Shown piece after piece: positions 1-14,687 of a DNA stretch of 64,000 nt. The DNA is from Chromobotia macracanthus (Eukaryota > Chordata > Actinopteri > Cypriniformes > Botiidae): contig JAZGTH010000068.1 in NCBI GenBank assembly GCA_036877525.1, positions 3,862,001 through 3,926,000 on the forward strand, in the 5' to 3' direction. The notes beneath the pieces are model-generated. The model had not been told where the DNA came from. It worked only from the letters and a program-made list of their open reading frames with translations, and did not search any database. The position numbers and the translations under genes were made by a program. Every line of letters starts with the position of its first letter. The first letter of the stretch is position 1.

Positions 1-1587
1 GCACTTAAAATACTGAAGTGATGGAGCAGGAGCAGTCAGGCAGAGGGAGGGCCATCAGTGATGTTTATAGCACAGTCTCACAAGCACTTATGCTGATACA
101 TTTTGCTAATTACAACCAAAGGTGGTTAGGAACAGAGCCAAGGGGCAATAGATGAGCTGGGGGCAATAGAATTGAATGCATGAACTGTGGGCTGCCACCC
201 TCAGCTGATGTTGGTCACAGGCTAAATACAGAGCAGGAATAAAAAAGGCCCCAAGCTCGTGCGGCAGGGCATCGTGACCTGCCCAAGACATTGTATAAAT
301 TAGCACAACAGCAGTAAGGGTCCTTGCTTGAAAATATGAGTGAATACGTTCCAATTAATTCTTTGAATAGATTATAGAGCAAATGTACGGAGCTCCCCTG
401 GCGACCCTCAAGAACAGCAGAGAGCAGAAGTGGTGGTGGCGTCTTATTAAGCAAGATGCATGCTCGCTCGGTGTGCTGATATTACGGGAAATTTGAATAT
501 GTCTGAATGCCAAACAAGCCTTTATTAAAGCAGTAGGGGCCAGCTAGAAGCCTGCATTGAAGCTAATTTGCCAATGGTCTGTAACCTTCATGGAGACTTG
601 AATCATCAATATAAGACTACATTCAGTCAGCGTTAACTCTTCATGAGCAGATTTATCCTGAGCAACAAGGAAGAATTTCAAATAAATGCCACAGGCATAA
701 TTAGCTGCAGGGGGCAAAAGGTTGGATCTTTTTCCTGGGCTCAGCTGCAGACACGTGTGATGATGAATGATATTGTCATATTTAGACAATTATGTGAAAT
801 AATCATTCAGTTTTAAGAGTTTCGGCTTCTGTGCAAGGACAAAATTGTAGTCTGCCACATAAAATGGGGACTTTAAGACCAAGCAGAAGTCTCTGACAGC
901 CGGTGGCTTTAACAGTGAACTGGATATCTGCTATGGCTAGCACTCAATTATTAGCTTTCACCAAGGACTTCTAGCTGAAAATTATATAATGTATTAATAT
1001 TCATGAGCCAAAATGATAAGGTTTAAAAAATGTGTCCCCCACACTTTCCAGACCATTCCTATGTGTGAACTCTGTAAAAATGAACTCAAATTCATCTTGA
1101 AAGTGACCGTGTGTTAGTAATCAAGTGCGGTTTAAAATGAAAATACATGACTTTATTGGTGTTTTGTTCCAGTAGATTGTTCACCTCCATTAAGGATTTA
1201 CTAAGACAAGGTACTAAGACTTATAGTTTTAATTTCTATTCATATGTACATTAATTCTACTATGGTGGTTGCTGTTTCACACGGTCACTAGCATGTAGAC
1301 CATTTTTGTTAAGTTAGCTAGAGCTGGTGGACCTCCTTGAACCAGCAACACAGCAGCGACTATGTGTTAGAAACCAGCCTCAAGCTAGTATGACCTGGTC
1401 TGACACAAATTATAACTCTGACTATCTTTTAAAAACTTCAGCTGTTAAGTGTTTTCTTGCACAAGGATAAAAATCCTTCCAATATCATTTTAATCAAAGA
1501 ATATATAACACAATTTAAGAAACTACCTATAACAGAGAAAACAAAATAAACAGAATTTTTTTTCAAGGAAATAATCAATGAGTATAC
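1..1587 (-). other. tmem132e: Start of intron 8 of tmem132e, partial
   Basis: This stretch lies downstream of exon 8 on the minus strand. I looked for the next TMEM132 exon (the end of the ectodomain, a membrane helix and a basic KRKRVKF-type tail motif) in all minus-strand frames and saw none. It contains a degenerate CCAGCT/AGCTGG repeat near 1315-1405 and otherwise sequence with no recognised feature. Confidence 0.75.
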
Positions 1588-1782
1588 CTGCTTAGGACCG
1601 GAGAGTGTCTGTAGGCCAGTTGCCTTGGCAACCATGGTATGGCTGTTGCCAGGGCTTGGTTGCAGATTAAGTGCCAGTCCAGAGATGGCATGAACACGTA
1701 GCTCCAGTATGGACACCTTCTCGTCTACCACAGAGAACTGTGTTTCGCCCAGCACCGCCTCAACTGCAAGTGGGGATTCAAC
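1588..1782 (-). CDS. tmem132e: tmem132e exon 8, last exon in window
   Basis: The exon is 195 nt, exactly 65 codons (residues 649-713), with both ends on codon boundaries. The acceptor is gttgatttcag and the donor CAG|gtatac, which is not the strongest consensus. The peptide begins VESPLAVEAVLGETQFSVV and continues DEKVSILELRVHAISGLALN and LQPSPGNSHTMVAKA. Human TMEM132E has SPLTEAVLGETLLTV, EEKVSI and LRPSPGSSHT in the same order. It ends at LSGPKQ, where the human protein continues into the final extracellular region. The next exon is not found in the remaining 1,587 bases, so it lies off the window. Confidence 0.94.
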
Positions 1783-4700
1783 CTGAAATCAACAAATGCA
1801 GGACAATGTCTGAATGCAGAACAATCAGGGAATAAAGATAGTCAAAAGAATAAGAAATTCTCCAAAATATACCAACTGAGGGGAGTGACGCCAAATAGAA
1901 ACATTTACTGGGTAATTTCACATTTTCAGAATGCAGTCCACTGAGCAAAGCATGCATGGGAAAATATACTTTTACTCAAGAGAATGGCCAGCAGTCCAAA
2001 GCACTCTGTCTCCACACACATCCTCTATCTGACACTTGAATCTCATTATGACACCTCTTCCTCACCTTATACCACCGTTAAAGGTCACCAGGGACCTTAA
2101 GAGTGCCTCAATTCAAGTGGGGTGGCACAGTTTCTTTGCTAAACCATGAAACCATGGTGGTCCCAAAAGCCACACAATGCTAAGTTAGAGTCTTCTCTTT
2201 TCACAATATGGGAAGGATAAATTGAACCTGCATTTCACACAACAAGAAAACTGCAGGCTATGTGGAGGATTTTTTGCCTTAGGAGAAACATATGCAGATA
2301 AGAAAGTATAGAAAAGCTGAAACTTAAAAACAGTACATTTACATTTAGTCCTTTAGCAGATGCTTTTATCTAAATCGACTTACAAAAAAGAAACATTGCA
2401 AGCAATTTATTTTTCAAGAGCCTACAGTACAATACCCGCAATACCAAGCATAAAAAGAGAGTGCAGGAAATCAAAAGTAAAAAAGCAGAAAAAGAACAAT
2501 AAAAGATTTTTTTAAATAATAAATCAAATATGTTTACAGTATGTCTTGATTATGTATAATTTTACACAGTACTCAGCAGTACCATTCTGTCTTCACACAA
2601 CAAACAAAAGTTTGACCATTTAGACTTGTGTCCTGTACAATCGACAAAACCTGAAAGATGTTTTTGCTTTTTCACCTGCAAACGTCAAAATGACATTTGC
2701 AGCACTGAGGTCAGAACATATTATTGTATCTCTTCAATTACAGCTATTTCAAACCAAGACCAATAATATTACCTCTATGTAATTGATTTAATCGCAGCTG
2801 AGTCAGAGCTGGTTACACTTAGCTACACAGCAGGAAAGCAAAGCAAATTTTGCTCTTGATAATTTAGCCCAATAAAGTCCATAATGACTTTTAATGTTGT
2901 TCAGAAACCTCCAGCCTCTGTAGGAAACATTTCCATCCAACCTGTTATTGCATCTCTCTTCAAAAATACCCATCTCTGGATGAGAGCTCTCGCCACTGAA
3001 CTAGCCGGGGTGCTGATTATAAGCTTACATCTATGAAGTGGCTCAGCTCAGCTATCTTTTGGCATAAAAAGCCCATACAGGCATTTTCAGACCTATCCAG
3101 GCTTTTTCACGCTCATCTCGCGCTAACGCTCAAAACATAGTGCAGAGCAGCGTATAGAGCTTAACGTGGGTTTTTCCTGATCCAGCACAGACTTACACCC
3201 CATATGTACATTGTTTGTCTCTCAATGCACTGATGTTTTGGAACAGGCTGTGCCGGTTCATTGACCATCCAATTCCATACATTCCCCACTACTCTGCTTG
3301 GAAAAGGTCGTAGCCCATGGGAGAAAAAACAGATGAATAGCAAGCTTCAAAGATGCAGCACTTTTGAAGGAGAGAGAGCTATAGATAGAGAGAGAGAAAA
3401 GAGAATTCTTGCCAGAATGGTTTATTTTGTATCCAGGCGGTTGATATTAGTTTATTACACTTGCTGATATACCTGTTTTTTGATGTTTGTATTACAACAA
3501 GTAGAGCTTTGGATGGTTGAATAGAGAATTTTCAAAGGTTAAAAGGATCTGCCTGCCTACCCCCCCTAAACCTACAGTAACCTCTATAGTTTGTAGACCT
3601 GGCAAGCCAATTAAGACATAGAAAATACATACAATCAAGTCTGCAGGGTCAGTATTACATGCTTGATGAAGAGGGACTCTCAGAGCCAGTTCAGCTAATG
3701 CAGAGAATGGGTCAAAATACCTTCTGCTGTTCATAAATCCATGACACAATGTTTTATAAGAACTGTTCAAAGCTGACAAATCTTTGCGCTCAGGTCACAG
3801 TGACAGGGTGTAAGATGAGCACTGGCAGATGAAGATCAAAGAACCACCAAACAAGCTAAAAAATACTGATTTTAGGTTGATTCAGAAGCAACATTATTCA
3901 TATCTGTTCCCTCGTTTCGGGAAAAAGTGAAATGATTCTCTTGTGCTTGTAGTTTGTGTATTTTCAGCACACATTGCTCAAACACACTGAGCATACGTTT
4001 TGCATTATCCATTAATTATTAATAACCTTTGCGGGTTTTTTTTGCTAGTTAATTAGCAAACTTTTTCTTTTATGTACAAATTTGTGTATGGAAAAACAGA
4101 CACTTTTCCAAAAACCAAACAATGAGAAACATTGTGAGGAGTGGAGATCAAGCTGTCATGAACAAACAAAATTCTCTCACAATTGGGTCCTGATTCAATA
4201 GCGAGAAAACTTCACTTGATTTTACCAATTTATTCACCAATTTTCAAACATCAGCACCTTTGTATAGCGTGCTGGGACTAAATATGCATATGAATAGTTA
4301 TTCTAAAGAGACATTAAATATAGAAGATCTTTCTGTGATAGATTTGTATTCTTAGCAATTTATCAGTTGGCTATTTACAATTAGCTAATTACATTGTCTC
4401 CGGACCAAGAGTAATTGTTGTGCTCCAGAGACATAAGGAGAGCAAAGCAGACTGAGAAATGTTCATCAATCTTCAGTTTTATTTGCTGATCCAGCTTCTA
4501 TAACATAATGTCAACAAAGAAAGTGAAAGTTTATAAGTGAAAGATATAAGAGACAATAAAGGGACTGAGCGATTGTCTTCTGGACACCTCACATTGCGTC
4601 CTGACATGTATAAAACCATACCATGTGTCCAATAGTACTAGATGAAGCTATTTTATATAAAACTAGTTGCATGATAATATGGTATATAAATGTTTTCATC

Positions 4701-7700
4701 CATCCCTCCTTGAATTCATCAATCTTGCATTTATATGATTTATTCTTTATTTGTATTCTACCTTGAGAGTGGATGATCCAAATTCATTAGCCACCAGCAC
4801 GGTCTGGTCCACCAGCTCAGCAACTCTGGCATCCACCACCTTCAGAGAGTCTTGGACCAGCTCTGTTACATCCACCTGCCAGCCAGGGCCCAGCATAGTG
4901 ATCATCTGGTTTGTGCCTTCGGTAGAAGTCGTGTGGAACTGGGTCAGAACCTTAACCTGGGCCCTCTGGTACTGTAGCGTACATCCACGGCTCACTTTGC
5001 GATCATCTTCATCATCGTCATCACTGTCTCGGGCCATTCTGAGGAGATGAGTGAGAAAAGATCACAGTGATTTGGATTTCTTTTGATTTCTGAATAACAA
5101 TTAATGGATAGTCACACTGGATTTTGTTTTCACTTGTTCAAGTGTTCACTTTCCTGCATCCACATGTAAATGCGAAACAGGATCACTGGTATTATGTGCA
5201 GAATTTTATTATTTCAGTTTGGTTAACTGTTTTGACATTTTGACGAATCTAAATGTAGCAAATTGACATCTTGGATGAAAAACTATTTGACAAATTTCAG
5301 TAGTACCTAGTGCACAGTTTAGCTTTATCAAGCTAATGAAGAGCTTACTACAGTCAACCATAAAGCTAACGCTTAGCTAACAAATGTAATGTCAAGCACA
5401 TGTCCGACTCTACATGTCATCATGTTAAGTGTCTATAAAACAGAAAACCTGGAGAACATAACCCAATATCACCCATTATTTGTTGTGTACAAAGTAATTT
5501 CACCTGAAGAAATATGCTGTAAGTGATGTCTGTCATTTTGCCAACTGATGGGAGAGACCATTTGTGATTGGCTAGTTTTCTGTTTTGCTAAAAGTGCACT
5601 CCACTGATTCTTTCTCTCAGCACTATCACTTATTCCATCACTGAACCACTTCAGGGCTGGTTTTTATTAAAAACTGCCTCTTAACAGTAGGGCAGGTCAT
5701 TTCGGAGAGGCTAGCAATAGCACGTTAGCTCGTTAGATCCCGCCCTCCCTTCAGAGTGCTCTTCAAAGCCACGCCTCCACCAAAACACATAAACGGAAGA
5801 TTGTGGGGTTCATGGAGGTATGCAAATACATAGTTTGACAGGCAGGTACGATATCCTATCATTACATTCGGGCCAGATACAGTGATTGGACAAACATTTT
5901 ATGGTCCTGCACTTTCTACAGAAGATATATTCATATAAAAATATATTTACACCACTTTACTTAGTGACTGCTATCCGGATGTGAACAGATTTCACCAGCA
6001 TAACAAAAAATATTTCTGGTAAAAAATAAACATATACTCCGCTTAACACCATCTCATATTAATAGTTTATTTTGTCAAAACCCCAAATACCAAACCGGAA
6101 TATATTTTTAATGTATTCATCTGCACAAACAATTACCAAATTTAATCTGGTCTCTCTAATAACACACGTTTGTTAGAAGGCTGCTAACATCACCTGCTTT
6201 AAGGAGGTTCTGCACGAGTTTTGCACGCCTCACTCATACCAACCCATGTAATCTATCTCTCTCTCAGCGGATGTCACTGTATAAAGGAAGAGAGAGAGAG
6301 TGGGGAAGTCTTGAAAGCTGAATGCCACTTCTGCCATTCTGCACACATAACTAATTAATCAGATAACTAGAGATGTCAGAGACAGCTGTCTGTTTGTAAC
6401 TGACAGAGCATAGCCTGCCCATCGATTACCTTCACTTGAGCTGAATGAGAAGCGATGCCTTATCGTGTAAGAGAATGCGCCAGTTCTTCTCAAACGAGAG
6501 AGAGCAACAAAGAGATTGACAGGCACAAAATCTCAGATGAAAGATACTCATAAAAACAGAACGCAGTTGTTGACCAGCATCTTCATCTTTTCTGAGTTAT
6601 ATATTTAGGCATCTGTTGCCATGGAAGTTAAAACAAGAGCTCTCATCAGTTGTGCATTGAACCCAACAGACAAAACCTCTCTGTTCCTCAGGAGACTCAG
6701 ACTCTTCATACAGGTTAATACTGGTTTCAGAACAGAGGAACACACACCTCACAATTTGATCTTTTCTTGAACTCATTATGATGTCAAGAGAACTGGTGAT
6801 TTCATGCACAGAAGCCTGTCCATGCAGTAAAAGTCAGTCAGCATCCATTTTAATGGGTGGATCATTGTATCATCAGTTTAGAGAGCTTACATCAGTCAAT
6901 CAATGTTGAAGGCCAACATGAGGAACCTGCCCATTGACATGTCTTAGCATTGTGCAATGTAGTGGAATAAAATGGAGCAGAAGAGGAGACAACTGAAGCA
7001 AACAAAAAGGCGGAAGAGGAAAATAGCAGAGGAATGCTGGATACTGGCAGGAAGATAAATCAAAGGAACTCAAATTGAGGTCAGATGTAAATTTAATGAC
7101 ACTTGTATCATCTTGTATGGAACTGAGAAGATAAAAACAGTGAAAATTCTGCACTGAGACGTTTCACGTATAATAGCTTGATAACAGCAAAACCCCTATT
7201 TCAACAGCTTGATTTCCATTTACATGTAACCCAGCTAACAATTTTAGGTTGTAAGAACGTTTCCCTAATGTTTTCATTAAAAAAGCTAAAATGTAAAAAT
7301 GTAAAAAATAGTAAAAATGTTATTTTGAATGTTCTAAGAACGTCCCATTTGCAGCTTTACTCACAACTAGAATTTCTGTTCATCAACAAGGTGTGAACCA
7401 AACCTTTCATAAACCTAAATATACTCAAATTAATTAAAATAGCTAAATACGTTCTATCCAAATAGTAGTAGAAGGTGTTGTAATGATGACGGTAGTGCAC
7501 ACAAAAGTAGTAGCTGTTCCATGCTCTGGAACAGTTAGCGATTGAACTACATGCAAACCATGCCCAAGGCCAGTTGAACCATGCTCTGCCCCACCTCCTC
7601 AAGCCGGACAGAGCCGGTTAAACAGACTGCGCTCAGGTGCACTTCAGAGTGGCTACTTAGTAGTTAGTTAAACAACTCCTCATATAGCAACTACAATAAT

Positions 7701-10700
7701 ATAGTTAAATTATATATTTAAGTGGCATGCTAGTGTTGTTTGGTAAACAAAAAAATTTGTTACCCTGTGTTTACACCATCAACCATCAATCTATCAAAAT
7801 GAAAACTCTCCCATTATAGTAAAGCTGTCTAAAATAGAATTGCCTGACACACTTGAGATCCTACAATATCTACAATTTCCTTGTCATTTGTTGGGCCTTT
7901 GCTTCAGATTTATCGTGTATAGGGTGTTATGTCATTCCACCCAAGGCTACATGTAGATGATTTTCACCACAATTGGATTAGCATTATCAATAAGATCATA
8001 TTTCCGTGTAAATTGTTTATTTTAATGAATTTAGAGATTTAAATCATAAAAGAGTGAAAGCGGTAAGGGAGCAGGAATGACACCGGTAAGCTACCGGAAT
8101 ATTCCACATGATGATTCATTCTGAGGAGGTTCCTTGTGACAAATGCCTGTGCTGAGAGATGTTCTGCCAAGCACTGTGTGACAACATTACTGCTTCAATT
8201 TGTCAAAATCACCGTGAATTGGCAGCATGAAGAATAGTGTTTGTTACTCGTGCAACATCCTCTCCATATAGCTTCATTGTAACTAACAGCACAAAGCAAA
8301 GCAACCTAACATAAAAGCTTTTAACAACTCCACTAATTAAACTGACACTGTTTCATCTTCGTCAGAATGGCCACCAGGGGAATCCAAGCAAATAAGCAAA
8401 AAAGAAAAAGATTAAAGCTGCAGAGCAGAGTTGATTGGGCCCTCACACTGGTGTCACTGTAATGGTTTTCAGAAAACAGTGAATGGTGGACATTATGCAT
8501 TTTCGCAGATATATAGCAGGACTTTGTCAAAGTCATTTAGATGTGCCAAGTTTTATGTAACGTAATACATGTATAATATATGCCCCATCTTTCTATGCCC
8601 CATAACAGGGGGTGCTATCAAGCCCCCCTGTCCAGCCCAAGGGCTCTGACATGTGTGCCAAGTTCCAAAAGTTTTGAAGCATGTTAATGGGCCCAAAAAC
8701 CCTGAAAAGCTTAAAAAATAAGGGTCCCTGAAAACAAATAAAAAGGTATATTTAAAAGCGCAAGTGGTGAGATCAATGCGCGTAAACCACAGTAAGAGTG
8801 CATCTGTGAGTTCTGTAAGTGTCATCTTACCTGCGGTCAGGCAGGATGGGCACCCTCCAGCCCTTGATGAAGCTGAGTCTGTTGTCTGAGAGCTCCACTT
8901 TGAGAGGCAGTTTAGGTACCCAGACCGTAAGCTCAAGAGGTGCGCTGAGATGCTCATAGCTGAAAATCACCCTGGCGTTCATGGAACCACGCGTCTCTTT
9001 TCCATTCACGAACACATAGTCACAATTCATGGACACCTGTTGGGGAGAGGTGAGGCAGATGGGAGGCTTTGATTGAATGCCCTGTGATCTGTGGAAGGTT
9101 TACACAATGCACGCTCACTTGACATCCCTGCAAGTGGATATCAGTTTAAAGTAGTGCTGTCAATCGGATAAAAACTCTATTTGAATCAATTACATGGTAT
9201 GATGATTACTTAATTTAATCACAATTAATTGTGTGGCTGGGAAAAGCCCCTAAATGAAGATAATTAAAAGATAACACATTTTTATTATGGCAGGTGGGTA
9301 AGTCATTGAGTAGACATTTTCTTTAAGACATTTATAAAGTTAATATACACTGCTTTATTTGTGTTTTATTAAACAGAGGTCTATCACAGACTATCACAGA
9401 CCAATAGCAATGCATTTTTCCATCTGCACCATTTTTTTTTTGCCGGTGTAAGAAAATGTGTGTTACTAGTAAACACTTTTGGACAGTGAAAACACTTTCC
9501 AATTAAACAAATGAGACCCCTGCAATCTGTTCCACTCCGTTACATTCCATCTAGCTGTTTCTGAACGCAAGAGCGCGTCCTGTGTTATCGGCCTCATTCT
9601 TTGCTGCCTGCTCTCGGTTAGTGTGGTTTTGTGAGGGCCACAGTAGTGCACCACTTCATTTTTACATTCACATGCATCATTAATTGTACTTAACATCTAA
9701 ATTGAAAATTCAAAGTAGTTTAATTTTTAATTTCAAAGCAATAAGCATCAAACTTGTTAGCTTGTCATTAAGACTTGCAAACAAATGTAAGCTAGCAAAT
9801 AAAGAAAAAAAATGCATTCGCGACTATTCTTAAATAGCGAGGGATTTTTTTTTTACTAGAAACATGCTGCCTAAAATAACAACCCTTAGGAATTGTGTCT
9901 GACAGCTTTTCTCCTCAGGCACTGTTTATTCGAAGCAGCAATTGTTATTCAGTGCATTGAGTTTTTTTTCACGTCACACAAAAACAAAAGCACAAAGTAA
10001 CACACTAATGCATACACATTTTTTTATTCAAAGTCGAGGAAATTTCATTAATTTACCCAGAGACATACCAAAGGAAGCCCAAAAAAGCAGTTTTTATCTT
10101 ATTCCTCCAGGTCTGCAGATAGATTTCCTATACACCCAGCAGTCTTTAAAAATAAATTATTTACTAATAGATAGTCTACACTTTGCTTTGGAATACCATC
10201 TATGATTTATCTGGGGGTCTGAGGCAGCTGACACTGTAATCAGAGAACCTAATCTTCCTCAAATGGAGGTTGGGAGCTGCAGTCTACCCGAGCCCAGAGA
10301 TTCATCATGTTGGTGGATATCTATGTAATAAAATATGTAGGTCTTGAAGACAGCCCCACTATACATACCATCAATATGGGGAATTGATCAGAGGAGACGG
10401 CTCTCTCTCCTAGGTAGCCTTTAGGATAACCTGCTGAAAAACTCACTTTGGCTCACTTCATTTTTTTTTTAAGAGACTGCTAGTCAGTGGAAAAAATATG
10501 AATCATACTTCAGAAAAAAACTGACATATGGTGTAAGAGCAGAGAGGACAGCAGCAGTGAGGGGGAGACGCACAGCTTTTTATGTTCAAACGAAACGTTT
10601 CATGGCTTCACCTAAATCTTAATGTCTAAGGAATTAAGAAAGCGCACCATAGCATGGTTCAGAGAAATTAAAAAAGTCTGCTTTTATCTCTGACAAAAAA

Positions 10701-13700
10701 GACTTGGCTTAATATTAATTGACTTTGAGTAACAGTTAACCTGGTGTGACACGTCTTGAGGCACTAAGCTGCAATAGAAACACTGGCTCAACGAATAGCG
10801 TGAGTTTGGGAAGGGGCTATTCGTTTGATTGACGTGGGGGTGGGTTTATGAGGGAAATTGTTTGAAAACAACCACAGGTGGAAATTACACGCTTCACCTT
10901 TAAATTTTGGTCTGGCAAATTTTTTGTTAGGTTCCAGCGGCACTCCACAGTCTCCCAACTGTGTTCCTGCTGAGCCACTTCTGTTGATGTGATCTCTGTC
11001 TTGACCTACTTGCTCCTAGGGCTTCTAATAAACTTGGCTGGATAATTCTAAGTCAAAAGCAGTTAAGGACTGTGGGCGTCACTAGTTAGCAGGGCCAGCT
11101 GAAATACTTTTATGGGCCCGACTGCGGTCAGCATGCCATGGAGTCACTAATCTGCCATGGCACTTGGAGTATTTTTAGAGGAGTGGCAGGGGCGAGGTCA
11201 GGAGAGTGCCGCCCACTGAGAGGCCCTCAGCCTCAACAAGCACCAGCTATGTTTAGTTTAACAAGCCCCCCCGTCCAAGATACCCCGTCCAAGATATCAC
11301 ACTGTCACGCAGATGCACTTTTCTGTGTTTGCAGTGTCATGATCATTTTTATAAATATTTGTAACCTAAATGGAACATTAAACCAAAATCAAAGTATTTG
11401 CTTTTAATAAAATTATTTAATTTTAACTCATGCATAGAATTATTAATCTGAAGACCAGCGGACGGCTGCGCCTCTGCACACATAAGATTAAGCCCATACA
11501 AATGACCTAATACACAGTTATTGTTTCATAACAGAACTGAACAGGTTAACATGTTAGCGACTGAAAAGTTAGGAGATTACTCAAGATGAACAGATTCCAG
11601 TCCTGAATGTTAATTGGCCAATACAGCATTCCCGCAATGCTGAAATACACAATAAATTAAAGACACCATGAAATCAAAACGTACTGTTCTTATTTACTTA
11701 TGGAACATTACAACGTTTATTATAAATTATTTATTTATTTGCACATTTTTGTTAAATTCACGTGCCCTCTTAATCAAATACATCCCCTTCCCCCAAAACA
11801 ACATCTCTTATGTATGCCATATGTCTCTCCCCGAGGGCAGGACTATACTGACTGTCCAATGGTCAAGCCGTTTTTACCCCTGTAACTTCCAATGGTCCAA
11901 TCAATTCCCGAACAAAGAAATTAAGTTCTGTCCTGTATTTTTTTCTCATTTCATAAGCCACTTCACTCGGGTATGCATCACCATAGGGGAGAAAAAGTCA
12001 CTCTTGTTTCATGGCAACTTTAAATAAATTTGACAAGTTCACTGAACATATCACTGCACATACACATACAGACAATTAACCTATTAACCTTAGTATGTAG
12101 TATGTAGTATCTAGTAAAAAGTAGGTGAATTGTTAGAGCCAGAAGCTAAAAATGATACATGTAGTGGCAGTTATTATACTTCACGAAAGCAGCTAAATTA
12201 ATAAGGGAATCAGTTAATGTATATGACTAGTTTAATTAAGGTTTCTGCTTTTTCCATGCAATGACTCACGCATTACAAATGCAAGATCAGCTGGGACGGA
12301 CAGTTTCCTGTTCACAAGCACAAAGCTCCACTGAGTCTCAAAATTAACACTATTAAAATACACAGACAAATGTTCAGCTAAAAATATGTTGTGGTCTGTT
12401 GCCTCATTTTTTTTACAAACCAATTAAAATTGCGGCTGTTAATCTGTAGATCAGTAACTAGGGCACGTTTGGTTGCATTTTATTACGCGATAAATGTGAT
12501 AGAGAGGGGAACGCGAAGACGTTTTCGTTACCTGATGTAAAACTACATTAGATTTAAAACAATCTTTATTGTTTTTATGATTACTAAGAGGATTGTTACT
12601 AAAATAAATGTGTCAGTTTCTCGCAAATCTGGTATCACACGCATTTTAGCAAGCACAAAACACAACTGACTGTCCCACAGGGATCTGAGACATCCCTGAT
12701 TTAAATGAACATAAATGTACTAAAGTTTATTTGCTTTTAACATAGTGCAATCAGAAAAGTACTCAAATACACACTAAACCATCCAAATGTGTCAAAATTT
12801 CCGACACCTGGTTATAACAGACTGTATTGTCAAATTTGTATCTGAACCGGCAAACAAACAAGCTATTAAAAGTAATTTCCATGCATGCAGCACATGATGT
12901 CATCTTCACACGCGTGTGTGCGCCCATCTGTTGTGGCGTCCCTATCCTAAAGGAAATGCGTCGGCTTCAGGGAAAGAGCCCAATTATAACAGATCCTTGT
13001 GACTACCTTTTGAATAAGATATTACTGAAGCCTGTAACCTTTGTCTTCCGTATGACACTTTCTTCGGCCCTGTGCCGAGCGTTTTATTGAACTGTCAGGA
13101 CTCCTGTTGTCTCTGCTTGAAGGGCTCATCTTGAATTAGCCTCCAAAGTTCAATGGCCCGGGTGGCCAAGCAGACCCACTCAATAACACCAGAGCTAATG
13201 CTCTGCCCAGGCACTGCGGCACACACGCGGATAGTCTGAATCGAAGGACAGATAAACAACGCATGCCCTCTCGCCCCATCTCGCCTAACATCCGAATCTC
13301 AATCTTTGCAGACAGATGACACTCCGAGACATACTATTATTCCTCTACATTTTAGATATAGTTTACAGCTGAATTGGATTTCTACTTTTAGATTTGTTGT
13401 GCCCTGAAACAGATGGAAAACATTGTTGAAATTATTGCTTCCTTAAGCAAAGGACACTGTAAATTTTAAATGAAAAAATACATTTTTGCTCGGTATTTAC
13501 AAGCCTCCAGAAAATAAAGAACTGACTGCGTGTGCCAATACTGAGAAATAAATTAAAATAGCCAGCTAGGTTCCCTCTAAGCTGTTCTGATATTGCTTCC
13601 ATGCAGATGGGTAAAAAAATGCACTTAAAACTATGTGGGAAAAAGCTAGAGATTTCCTGAATTGACGCACAGTGAATGATCAGCGCTTCAGCTGATCCAT

Positions 13701-14656
13701 CCGCATATCCATTGATTTTTTTCTGTAAACAGAAGCTGGGAGAAATTTTGGTCCAATGTTTGACTTTTAGAGAACATTGCTCATTATAAATGTTCATGAT
13801 TAATAATTTTCTGAATTACAGCTGTGCTGATATTCACCATAAACAGCACTTGTGCTTCTGTGATAGTGCTTATGAACATAGTTCAGTCTTTATATAATAA
13901 ACATTTTATTAATTTTCTTCTGGTTTATACTAAGTAAATAAATCATTCTGCTTAGGTGGCTGAAGGGGCCACCAAAAGGAAAAGGTTTTGCCTGGCAAGA
14001 ATAAATATCAGAGGCAGCAGGACACAAATGCACAAGCTGAGTGGTTAAAATTGAAATAAGAATTTTAAGCATTTATTTCAATTGTCCCCCTGAGTCCAGA
14101 CTCTATTTACAACTGATTCTCAAGATGCCCGAGTCATTTCATCTGGTCTTATAAAAAAAGAGTTTCCAAACCCAATTTCAATGCTTTCAGAGGGACCCTT
14201 CATTTGGAAATATTACACACAGGTCAAGTGTGCCCTCGCTGCTCCTGATTGGATAGAGACTCTGTTCTGCGGCACACTAAACGCTTCTGATGAACTGTAT
14301 GGGATTGAAAAGCCAACGATCCCTTTAGGGGATCAGGAAAGCAATGGCCACAGGAGCATGCATAAACTCCACTTACATGAGGTTTTTATGATCATTTTAC
14401 GGTCTCCTAAGTGGTGTTTTCCGTGATTCATCATGAATGCAGAGGAAGAGGAAGTCCTGGTTGACTGGACTTCTACGTGTGGGTTTGACGTACCTTGACA
14501 ATTTCCTCGTTGAAAGACTCGCACTGCACAAAGGATGAGACATCAGTGACCGCCCCATTTATCTCTATGGAAACCACCTTGACAGGGATGGCCACAGTTC
14601 GGCCAGTTAGAACCGCTGTGTTGATAATCTCAGTGTCCTGGATATGACAGAGAGAG

Positions 14657-14687
<31 letters not shown>

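Noticed and set aside
1..1587. Last exon of tmem132e (membrane helix and tail)
   Set aside because: No minus-strand frame shows a hydrophobic membrane segment followed by the conserved basic tail; open frames there are unrelated.
4751..5050. A 99-codon plus-strand open frame rich in Ser
   Set aside because: It is the antisense shadow of exon 7; the minus-strand frame matches TMEM132E and has splice sites.
8553..8957. A 134-codon minus-strand frame overlapping exon 6
   Set aside because: It reads exon 6 in the wrong frame and continues into intron and repeat-like sequence.
13432..13797. A 121-codon minus-strand frame in intron 5
   Set aside because: Low-complexity composition, no domain, no splice borders, and no continuation of the TMEM132 frame.
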